From NCBI GenBank assembly GCA_018267285.1, contig JAFDYU010000020.1, positions 1-64,000 on the forward strand: 64,000 nt of DNA, in the 5' to 3' direction. Below are positions 57,036 to 64,000 of the stretch, piece by piece. The notes below the pieces were generated by a model, which saw only the letters and a list, made by a program, of their open reading frames with translations, did no database searches and had not been told where the DNA came from. Position numbers and translations under genes: made by a program. Source of the stretch: Bacteroidota bacterium. GTDB lineage: Bacteria > Bacteroidota > Bacteroidia > Cytophagales > Cyclobacteriaceae. Positions within the stretch are counted from its first letter, which is position 1. Each line of letters starts with the position of its first letter.

Positions 57036-57893
57036 ATGGAAACTTTACGAATAGCCGTGCAAAAATCGGGAAGACTACAAGAGAACTCGCTGAATCTCTT
57101 AAAAGAGAGCGGCCTGCATTTTAACAACGGAAACGGTAGACTAAAAACACAAGCTGAAAATTTTCCGGTTGAGTTGTTGTTCTTACGCGATGACGATATT
57201 CCCCAATACATTGAGGATTCTGTTGCCGATACCGGGATTGTGGGCGCTAACGTGTTTGTTGAAAAACAAAAACAGAATGAGCTGATACTCCCACTGGGAT
57301 TTGCCAAGTGTAGGTTGTCGATTGCCGTACCCCGCTATGAAAATTATCGGGACACATATTGGCTGCAGGGAAAAAACATTGCAACCTCCTACCCCAACAT
57401 CGTTAAAACATTTTTAAAGAAAAATAATATTGAAGCCGGCATACACGAAATCAGCGGTAGCGTAGAGATTGCTCCCGGCATTGGTTTGGCCGATGCAGTA
57501 TGCGATATCGTGAGTTCGGGGAGTACACTGGTAAGCAATGGTTTAAAAGAAGTGGAAACCGTATTGGAGTCTGAGGCGGTTTTGATTGCCTCTACTAAGC
57601 TTAGTTCTACAAAAAAACAAATTCTTGACGAGCTTATTTTCAGGCTGCAAGCGGTGCAGAAAGCAAAAGACAACAAGTACATATTAATGAACTGCCCTAA
57701 TGTTGCGATCGAGGCGATTACTAAAATCATACCCGGGATGAAAAGCCCTACTATTCTCCCACTTAAAAAAGAGGGCTGGTCATCGTTGCACTCGGTTGTG
57801 GATGAAAACGATTTTTGGAAAAAGATCAATCAGTTGAAATCTCTTGGGGCGGAAGGGATTTTAGTAGTGCCCATTGAAAAAATGATTGTGTAA
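57036..57893 (+). CDS. hisG: ATP phosphoribosyltransferase
   Basis: First step of histidine synthesis: joins PRPP and ATP. The 285 residues fit the long (HisZ-independent) form, with LRIAVQKSGRLQENSL opening, GIGLADAVCDIVSSGSTL (PRPP site) and a C-terminal regulatory domain, which in this form binds histidine. The open frame runs back to 56976 inside the terminator, so ATG 57036 is the start. Order hisG-D-C-B-H-A-F-IE is complete. Confidence 0.97.
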   Translation: METLRIAVQKSGRLQENSLNLLKESGLHFNNGNGRLKTQAENFPVELLFLRDDDIPQYIEDSVADTGIVGANVFVEKQKQNELILPLGFAKCRLSIAVPRYENYRDTYWLQGKNIATSYPNIVKTFLKKNNIEAGIHEISGSVEIAPGIGLADAVCDIVSSGSTLVSNGLKEVETVLESEAVLIASTKLSSTKKQILDELIFRLQAVQKAKDNKYILMNCPNVAIEAITKIIPGMKSPTILPLKKEGWSSLHSVVDENDFWKKINQLKSLGAEGILVVPIEKMIV

Positions 57894-57922
57894 TCAAGAG
57901 TTAAAATTTATCGTCAATTAGA

Positions 57923-59197
57923 ATGAAAATTATCGCTAATCCTGAAATAGAAACTTGGAAAGAAATCTGCAAGCGTCCGCTGATGCAGCATGAGGGTCTG
58001 GAAAATTCTGTAAAAAATATTTTAAAGAAAGTAAAAGAGGAAGGAGATGTGGCATTGCGCGAGTTAACACTGCAATTTGATAACGCATTGTTAAATAAAA
58101 TACAAGTGCAACCTTCAGAAATAGAAGAAGCAGTAAGTGAAGCTCCGGATGATTTAAAAAAAGCAATTCTGATTGCATCTGAAAACATCCGAAAATTTCA
58201 TGCGTCACAACAAAAAACAGAAAACAAAATTGAAACAACGCCCGGGGTAGTATGCTGGAGAATGGCAACCCCGATTGAAAAAATTGGGATTTATATTCCC
58301 GGAGGAACAGCACCATTGTTTTCATCTGTTTTAATGATTGGCATTCCGGCTAAACTTGCCGGCTGTACCGAAATTATTCTGTGCACACCTCCTGACTCAA
58401 CCGGAAAAGTAAATAGTTCAATACTGTTTGCGGCCAACCATGTAGGCATTACAAAGATTTACAAAATAGGTGGCGCACAAGCCATTGCAGCACTTGCTTA
58501 CGGAACAGAAAGCATTCCTTCGGTTTACAAAATTTTGGGGCCTGGCAATCAATATGTAACAAAAGCCAAACAGCTGGTTTCCTTAGATGGCGTAGCAATT
58601 GATATGCCGGCTGGGCCTTCCGAAGTTTTAGTATTGGCAGATGACGAAGCTAATCCGTCATTTGTTGCTGCCGATTTGCTCTCTCAGGCTGAGCACGGTG
58701 AAGATAGTCAGGTAATTTTGGTTGCATACACAGGTAATTTTATCGAAAAGGTTCTTGTCGAAATTGAAAATCAGTTGCTGCAATTACCTAGAAAGGAAAT
58801 TGCTCAAAAGGTTTTACTCAACAGCTATGCGATAGTTTTAAGCAAAGCACTAAGCATTGAATTTATTAATGAATATGCCCCCGAGCACCTGATCATCAAT
58901 ACAAAAGATTGCGATGAGTTGGTTAATAAAATTAAAAATGCAGGTTCGGTTTTTCTTGGTGGGTATTCTCCAGAATCAGCAGGCGATTATGCATCAGGAA
59001 CCAATCATACATTACCTACTAATGGCTATGCAAGGTGTAGCGGTGGCTTGTCTCTTGAAAGTTTTCAAAAATACATCTCCATTCAAAAAATTTCAAAATT
59101 GGGTTTAAGACAGCTTGGCCCCACTATTGAAACAATGGCCGAAGCAGAGCAATTAAGAGGTCATGCTCAGGCAGTAAGAATACGTGATGAGAAATAG
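57923..59197 (+). CDS. hisD: Histidinol dehydrogenase
   Basis: Last enzyme of the pathway, zinc-dependent, two NAD-linked oxidations of histidinol to histidine. 424 residues with IGIYIPGGTAPLFSSVLM, DMPAGPSEVLVLAD, DLLSQAEHGEDSQ (Gln/His zinc and catalytic sites) and SAGDYASGTNHTLPT. Spaced 29 bases from hisG. Confidence 0.98.
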   Translation: MKIIANPEIETWKEICKRPLMQHEGLENSVKNILKKVKEEGDVALRELTLQFDNALLNKIQVQPSEIEEAVSEAPDDLKKAILIASENIRKFHASQQKTENKIETTPGVVCWRMATPIEKIGIYIPGGTAPLFSSVLMIGIPAKLAGCTEIILCTPPDSTGKVNSSILFAANHVGITKIYKIGGAQAIAALAYGTESIPSVYKILGPGNQYVTKAKQLVSLDGVAIDMPAGPSEVLVLADDEANPSFVAADLLSQAEHGEDSQVILVAYTGNFIEKVLVEIENQLLQLPRKEIAQKVLLNSYAIVLSKALSIEFINEYAPEHLIINTKDCDELVNKIKNAGSVFLGGYSPESAGDYASGTNHTLPTNGYARCSGGLSLESFQKYISIQKISKLGLRQLGPTIETMAEAEQLRGHAQAVRIRDEK

Positions 59198-59228
59198 TGA
59201 AATGGTTTTTATCCGTAATAAACAAGCA

Positions 59229-60263
59229 ATGAATTTTGAAATCAATAGTATAACAAGAGAAAATATAAAAAGCTTATCGCCTTACTCAACGGCACGAGAC
59301 GATTTTAAGGGTACAGCTAAAGTTTTTCTTGATGCGAACGAAAATCCGTTTTCAAATTTGTTTAATCGGTATCCCGACCCGAACCAGAAAAAGCTAAAAC
59401 TTAAAATCGGAGAACTAAAAAATGTTTCCAGTGAAAACATCTTTCTTGGAAACGGAAGCGATGAAGTTATCGATCTGTTATTCCGTGCGTTTTGCAATCC
59501 CGGTAAGGATGAAGTTCTAATTCCTCAGCCAACTTATGGAATGTATTCCGTAGCCGCTCAAATCAACAACATCAAAGTAAATTCAGTTTCTCTTACCAAA
59601 ACATTTGATATTTCGTTGAACGAGGTTCTAAAGTCGATTACGCCCAATACCAAATTAATTTTTTTATGCAACCCGAACAACCCATCCGGAAATCTACTAT
59701 CGGCTAAAAAAATTATTAAGATTCTAAAAACATTTCGTGGGTTAGTGATTTTAGATGAAGCTTACATTGATTTTGCACCAGCAAAAAGTTTTGTATCTAA
59801 ACTAAATAACTACAAAAATCTGGTTGTTTTACAGACATTGTCTAAGGCCTGGAGCCTGGCAAGCTTGAGGATAGGAATGTGTTTTGCTTCAGCAGAAATT
59901 GTTTCCGTTTTAAATAAGATAAAACCACCGTACAACATCAGTGGCCTTACCCAATCAGTTGCACTTAAACAGCTGAATCGTGTAAATAAAAAAAATAAAG
60001 AAGTAATGAAGATCGTTTCCCAACGAAAAAAATTAATCAATCAACTAACACAACTCAACTGTGTAAAAAAAATATTTCCATCCGATGCAAATTTTATACT
60101 CATAAAGATGGAAAGGTCAAAAGAGGTATATCAAAAACTTCTTAAGAAAGGAATTGTGGTACGCAATCGGTCGAACATTTTATTGTGCAACGATTGCCTG
60201 CGCATAACAATTGGAACACCTAGGGAAAACAACATATTAGTACAACAACTGAAAGCTTTATGA
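59229..60263 (+). CDS. hisC: Histidinol-phosphate aminotransferase
   Basis: PLP enzyme making histidinol phosphate from imidazole acetol phosphate. 344 residues with [26 protein letters not shown] and the PLP-Lys in [17 protein letters not shown] 59229 (MNFEINSI) is the family-like start; 59202 is a possible longer one. Its last bases overlap hisB (ATGA). Confidence 0.96.
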   Translation: MNFEINSITRENIKSLSPYSTARDDFKGTAKVFLDANENPFSNLFNRYPDPNQKKLKLKIGELKNVSSENIFLGNGSDEVIDLLFRAFCNPGKDEVLIPQPTYGMYSVAAQINNIKVNSVSLTKTFDISLNEVLKSITPNTKLIFLCNPNNPSGNLLSAKKIIKILKTFRGLVILDEAYIDFAPAKSFVSKLNNYKNLVVLQTLSKAWSLASLRIGMCFASAEIVSVLNKIKPPYNISGLTQSVALKQLNRVNKKNKEVMKIVSQRKKLINQLTQLNCVKKIFPSDANFILIKMERSKEVYQKLLKKGIVVRNRSNILLCNDCLRITIGTPRENNILVQQLKAL

Positions 60264-61372
60264 AAAAAGTATTGTTTATTGACCGCGATGGCGTTTTAAT
60301 TGCAGAGCCTCAAGATCAGCAAATAGATAGCCTGGAAAAACTCGAATTTGTAGCTGGAGTCTTCACTTGGTTAGGAAAAATCGCCTTAGAAAATAATTAT
60401 GACTTGGTAATGGTCACCAATCAAGACGGTTTGGGTACGAAGAGCTTTCCGGAAGAATCATTTTGGCCTGCACACAATAAATTAATTAAAGCCTTGCGAG
60501 GTGAAGGTATTATTTTTAACTCGATTTATATCGACCGCTCTTTGCCTGAAGAAAACCTGCCAACGCGGAAGCCCGGAACGGCTATGCTCACTCAATATTT
60601 TTCTGATGAATATGATTTGAGAAACTCTTATGTTATTGGCGACCGGGTTACCGACATTCTACTTGCTAAATATTTAAAAGCTAAAGGAATATTATTTAAC
60701 GATGAATCTTTGATAGAAAAAATAATTAACGAGGGATTATCGGATACTTGCATATCGATTACAAAATCCTGGAAAGAAATTTACGAGATAGTAAAACCCA
60801 AGCGCATTGGCCATGTTACTCGAAAAACAAACGAAACGAATGTAGCCATTACACTTAACCTCGATGGCTCAGGGAATTCAGACATCAAAACAGGGATTCC
60901 TTTTTTTGACCACATGCTCGAGCAATTATGCCGCCATGGGGAGATTGATTTATCTATCATTGCAGAAGGTGATTTGGCCATTGACGAGCATCATACCATT
61001 GAAGACACTGCCCTCGCATTAGGCGAAGCTTTTCTGATTGCATTGGGTAACAAAAAAGGAATTGAGCGGTATGGTTTTTGTTTGCCCATGGACGACTGCC
61101 TGGCACAAGTTGCTATTGACTTTGGCGGAAGGCCCTGGTTGATGTGGGATGTTGAATTTAAACGAGAAAAAATTGGCGACATGCCAACCGAAATGTTTTT
61201 TCATTTCTTTAAATCATTTAGTGATACGGCAAAGTGTAATTTAAACATCAAAGCCGAGGGGGTAAACGAGCATCATAAAATTGAATCGATTTTTAAGGCG
61301 TTGGCAAAAGCAATTAAAATGGCTGCAAAAAAAGAAGGGAACCTCTTGCCGAGCACCAAAGGGTCGCTATAA
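60260..61372 (+). CDS. hisB: Bifunctional histidinol-phosphatase/IGP dehydratase
   Basis: 370 residues joining two enzymes. The N-terminal HAD domain has FIDRDGVLI (Asp10, Asp12) and a C/H-rich lid-like stretch around the second HAD block; the C-terminal IGPD domain starts near residue 175 and has [12 protein letters not shown] and [16 protein letters not shown], with the Mn-binding His residues. Fusion of this kind is common in Bacteroidota and enterobacteria. Confidence 0.96.
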   Translation: MKKVLFIDRDGVLIAEPQDQQIDSLEKLEFVAGVFTWLGKIALENNYDLVMVTNQDGLGTKSFPEESFWPAHNKLIKALRGEGIIFNSIYIDRSLPEENLPTRKPGTAMLTQYFSDEYDLRNSYVIGDRVTDILLAKYLKAKGILFNDESLIEKIINEGLSDTCISITKSWKEIYEIVKPKRIGHVTRKTNETNVAITLNLDGSGNSDIKTGIPFFDHMLEQLCRHGEIDLSIIAEGDLAIDEHHTIEDTALALGEAFLIALGNKKGIERYGFCLPMDDCLAQVAIDFGGRPWLMWDVEFKREKIGDMPTEMFFHFFKSFSDTAKCNLNIKAEGVNEHHKIESIFKALAKAIKMAAKKEGNLLPSTKGSL

Positions 61373-61405
61373 ATAATTAGTTATTTGTGTACGGAAAGAT
61401 GTAAA

Positions 61406-61990
61406 ATGAAAGTAGCAATAATTAAATACAACGCGGGCAACATACGGTCGGTAGCGTTTGCACTGGAACGTCTTTCGGTTGACTATGAAATCACCGATAA
61501 TTTAGAGTCCATAAAATATGCCGACAAAGTAATTTTTCCGGGCGTGGGCGAAGCCGCTTCCACCATGAACTATCTTAAAGAAAAAAAACTAGATCAGGTA
61601 ATCCAGGGTTTAACACAACCTGTGTTGGGAATTTGCCTGGGTATGCAACTGATGTGCTCGTATTCGGAAGAAAATAATACACCGTGCCTTAAAATATTTG
61701 ATGAGGTTGTGAAAAAATTTCCGCAAGGAAGAGAAAAAGTACCGCACATCGGGTGGAATTCGTTATCCAATCTTAGTGGTTGGTTAGATCCGCTATTGGA
61801 AAATCAATTTGTCTATTTTGTTCACGGTTACTATGTTCCGGTTAATGCCTGCGCTACGGCTATCGCAGACTACATTACTCCATTTAGTGCAGCCATGAAA
61901 AAAAATAATTTCTATGCTGTACAATTTCATCCTGAAAAATCTGCTGCTGCCGGAAAAAATGTATTGGAAAGTTTTCTTAAAAACTCGTAA
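61406..61990 (+). CDS. hisH: Imidazole glycerol phosphate synthase, glutaminase subunit
   Basis: Class-I glutaminase, 194 residues, supplying ammonia to HisF. Nucleophile Cys in LGICLGMQLM, catalytic His and Glu in VQFHPEKS. ATG 61406 (MKVAIIKYN) chosen over the frame start at 61385. Confidence 0.97.
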   Translation: MKVAIIKYNAGNIRSVAFALERLSVDYEITDNLESIKYADKVIFPGVGEAASTMNYLKEKKLDQVIQGLTQPVLGICLGMQLMCSYSEENNTPCLKIFDEVVKKFPQGREKVPHIGWNSLSNLSGWLDPLLENQFVYFVHGYYVPVNACATAIADYITPFSAAMKKNNFYAVQFHPEKSAAAGKNVLESFLKNS

Positions 61991-62001
61991 TTAAACGCTC
62001 A

Positions 62002-62724
62002 ATGAAAATTATACCCGCTATTGATATCGTTGACGGAAAATGTGTGCGATTAACCCAGGGTGACTTCGGGCAGATGAAAGTGTACCGCGAGGATCCGGTA
62101 GAAGTTGCTCTCGAGTTTCAGGCGGCTGATATTGAATACCTTCATTTGGTGGATTTGGATGGCGCCAAAAAAGGTAAAGTAGAAAATTGGGAAGTAGTTG
62201 AAAATATTCTCGACAAAACGGCACTCACCATCGATTTTGGAGGCGGTGTACAGACCGAATCCGATGTAAACTATCTGCTCGACTTGGGCATAAGCCAGGT
62301 TAACATCGGAAGCCTCGCCATTAAAGAACCCAAAAAATTTATTCGCTGGCTAAAAAAATACGGCCCAGAAAATTTCATTTTAAGTGCCGATGTAAAAAAC
62401 GAATACGTTATGATTAACGGCTGGCTGGAATCGGCAAAATATAGAGTGATTGAATTGGTCGATCAGTTTATCGATCATGGCCTTGAGTATGTCACTTGCA
62501 CAGATATTGGTTCAGACGGAATGCTGAATGGACCAAACATTGGGCTTTACAAAAAAATAAAAGCACGTTTCCCTGACTTAAAAATTAACGCGAGCGGTGG
62601 CATTGCCTCCATTGACGACCTTCTTCAATTGCAATACATGAATCTACATGGCGCCATCATTGGCAAAGCAATTTACGAAGGCCGATTTAACCTATCCGAA
62701 ATTAAGAAAATTCATGCTCGCTAA
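62002..62724 (+). CDS. hisA: ProFAR isomerase
   Basis: TIM-barrel isomerase, 240 residues. The first catalytic Asp is in [18 protein letters not shown] and the second in [11 protein letters not shown]; phosphate loops FGGGVQ and ASGGI. 11 bases of overlap with hisF. Confidence 0.97.
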   Translation: MKIIPAIDIVDGKCVRLTQGDFGQMKVYREDPVEVALEFQAADIEYLHLVDLDGAKKGKVENWEVVENILDKTALTIDFGGGVQTESDVNYLLDLGISQVNIGSLAIKEPKKFIRWLKKYGPENFILSADVKNEYVMINGWLESAKYRVIELVDQFIDHGLEYVTCTDIGSDGMLNGPNIGLYKKIKARFPDLKINASGGIASIDDLLQLQYMNLHGAIIGKAIYEGRFNLSEIKKIHAR

Positions 62725-63469
62725 ACGAATCATTGCTTGTCTCGATATCAAGGATGGTCGTACAGTAAAAGGAACAAATTTTATTGAGTTAAAAGATGCC
62801 GGAGACCCCGTTGAATTAGCCCAAGCGTATTGTCAACAAGGTGTGGACGAGTTAGTATTTCTCGATATTTCAGCTACTAATGAAAAACGAAAAACATTTG
62901 CTTCCTTAGTGAAGAAGATTGCCTCGCACATAGACATTCCGTTTACGGTGGGCGGGGGCATTAGTTCAGTCGATGACGCTTCCTCTTTACTAGAAGCCGG
63001 AGCAGATAAAATAAGCATCAATTCATCCGCCATAAAAAACCCCGAGTTGATCGACAACATATCAAAAAATTTCGGCTCGCAGTTTTTGGTTTTGGCAATA
63101 GACGCAAAAAAAATAGACAACCAATGGGTTGTTCATTCGCACGGAGGTGCTGTGCAAACCAACAAAAAAATATTTTCATGGGCGAAAGAAGGGCAAGAAC
63201 GTGGAGCCGGTGAAATATTATTTACCAGTATGGATCATGACGGTACAAAAAATGGGTTTGCAAATGACGCTCTACAAAAGCTGAATGATCTTTTACAGAT
63301 ACCGGTGATCGCCTCGGGTGGTGCAGGTTTACCGTTTCATTTTGTTGAAGCCTTTAAACTAGGCAAAGCAGATGCAGCCCTCGCAGCAAGCATTTTTCAT
63401 TTTGGGGAAATAAAAATTCCTGAACTGAAACAATTTTTAAGAGATCATCACATCGCGGTACGATTTTAA
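62714..63469 (+). CDS. hisF: Imidazole glycerol phosphate synthase, cyclase subunit
   Basis: TIM-barrel partner of HisH, 251 residues. [17 protein letters not shown] holds the N-terminal catalytic Asp, [11 protein letters not shown] the second; phosphate loops TVGGGISS and ASGGAG. ATG 62714 inside the end of hisA gives the family N-terminus. Confidence 0.98.
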   Translation: MLAKRIIACLDIKDGRTVKGTNFIELKDAGDPVELAQAYCQQGVDELVFLDISATNEKRKTFASLVKKIASHIDIPFTVGGGISSVDDASSLLEAGADKISINSSAIKNPELIDNISKNFGSQFLVLAIDAKKIDNQWVVHSHGGAVQTNKKIFSWAKEGQERGAGEILFTSMDHDGTKNGFANDALQKLNDLLQIPVIASGGAGLPFHFVEAFKLGKADAALAASIFHFGEIKIPELKQFLRDHHIAVRF

Positions 63470-63502
63470 ACTCAATATCTCATCACACAAAATCAATTAA
63501 CA

Positions 63503-64000
63503 ATGATTGATATTCAATCTTTAGACTTCAAAAAATCGAATGGGCTCGTCCCCTGTGTTGTGCAAGATGCCACAACCCTTCACGTGCTTATGCTTGGCTA
63601 TATGAATGAAGAAGCTTTGCAAAAAACGGTAAACGAAAAAAAACTTTGTTTTTACAGCCGTACCAAACAACGATTATGGACAAAAGGTGAAACTTCCGGA
63701 AATTTTCTAGAGTTAGTTGACCTTAGGACTGATTGCGACCACGATACGTTGCTAATCAAAGCAAAACCAAATGGCCCAGTTTGCCACCGAGGCGATGACA
63801 CCTGCTTTTCAGAAAAAAATATTGGCACCGGCCTTTCATTTCTTGAAACCCTAATTCAAAACCGCAAGAATAACCCTAAGGCCGATTCGTACACCAATAA
63901 ACTGTTTGATTCAGGGATCAACAAAGTTGCTCAAAAAGTAGGCGAAGAAGCGGTGGAGCTGATTATTGAAGCCAAGGACAACAACAAAGAACTTTTCCTA
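63503..64000 (+). CDS. hisIE: Bifunctional phosphoribosyl-AMP cyclohydrolase/phosphoribosyl-ATP pyrophosphatase (3' end cut)
   Basis: Steps two and three of the pathway. The frame is open from ATG 63503 to the window edge (166 codons) and is cut there. The cyclohydrolase half has LGYMNEEAL, WTKGETSGN, the metal ligands in DCDHDTLL and CHRGDDTCF; the pyrophosphatase half begins near residue 108 and has KVGEEAVELIIEAK. 33 bases downstream of hisF, completing the operon. Confidence 0.95.
   Translation, partial: MIDIQSLDFKKSNGLVPCVVQDATTLHVLMLGYMNEEALQKTVNEKKLCFYSRTKQRLWTKGETSGNFLELVDLRTDCDHDTLLIKAKPNGPVCHRGDDTCFSEKNIGTGLSFLETLIQNRKNNPKADSYTNKLFDSGINKVAQKVGEEAVELIIEAKDNNKELFL

Overview
The window is a stretch of a Bacteroidota chromosome, most probably from the order Cytophagales. 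Four things point there: a gliding-motility gene (gldC); the ftsX-DUF3098-uppP-truB-ribF gene order; a methionine synthase split over two genes; and several promoters of the Bacteroidota form (TTG, about 18-21 bases, TAnnTTTG), with few recognisable Shine-Dalgarno sites. Almost everything beyond base 6000 is vertical housekeeping DNA. The accessory part is bases 1-5996, with one small IS200-type insertion near 27.2-27.7 kb.

Bases 1-5996 form a defence island built from repeat-bounded modules. The first bases match the right end of the IS200-like element found at 27.7 kb. A 190-base sequence (113-302) is repeated at 1112-1300. Between the copies lies a broken HEPN/RES-type toxin gene. After the second copy come a cytosine-C5 DNA methyltransferase with an integrase-like arm at its N-terminus and a large internal insertion, a convergent probable restriction endonuclease (QxK nuclease), and an iron-sulfur HhH-GPD glycosylase with the catalytic-site Tyr of G:T-specific thymine glycosylases. 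This reads as a restriction-modification system that carries its own repair enzyme for deaminated 5-methylcytosine. The module is closed by a 36-base direct repeat, and a short motif (AGTTATATAAT, short spacer, TTATGYTAA) occurs five times in this first 6 kb.

Bases 5997-27125 hold lipid genes (LpxL-like acyltransferase, desaturase), a dicarboxylate symporter, Ku, tRNA-Met, upper glycolysis (pgi, pfkA, ROK glucokinase), a thioesterase, an ECF sigma factor with a probable membrane anti-sigma partner, the ftsX-to-ribF envelope and RNA-modification run continuing into a succinyl-CoA:3-ketoacid CoA-transferase pair split by an S23-type four-helix-bundle gene, gldC, and a TonB-dependent receptor paired with an SGNH lipoprotein.

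Bases 27181-33578 hold the IS200-like element, then a methionine operon (metH N-terminal and C-terminal genes, metF) behind a SAM-I riboswitch whose expression platform appears to control translation, and a divergent exopolyphosphatase. Bases 33580-46987 hold a CBS protein and a complete nuoA-to-nuoN complex I operon with a short NuoG. Bases 47169-57000 hold HU, a histidine-kinase-like protein without a catalytic domain, a zinc alcohol dehydrogenase, groES-groEL, a TerB-like protein, an aconitase with a lysine-rich histone-H1-like tail, a NUDIX hydrolase and a TPR lipoprotein. The window ends in the histidine operon hisG-D-C-B-H-A-F-IE (last gene cut by the window end), preceded by a promoter, a leader peptide with four consecutive His codons and a terminator-antiterminator pair.
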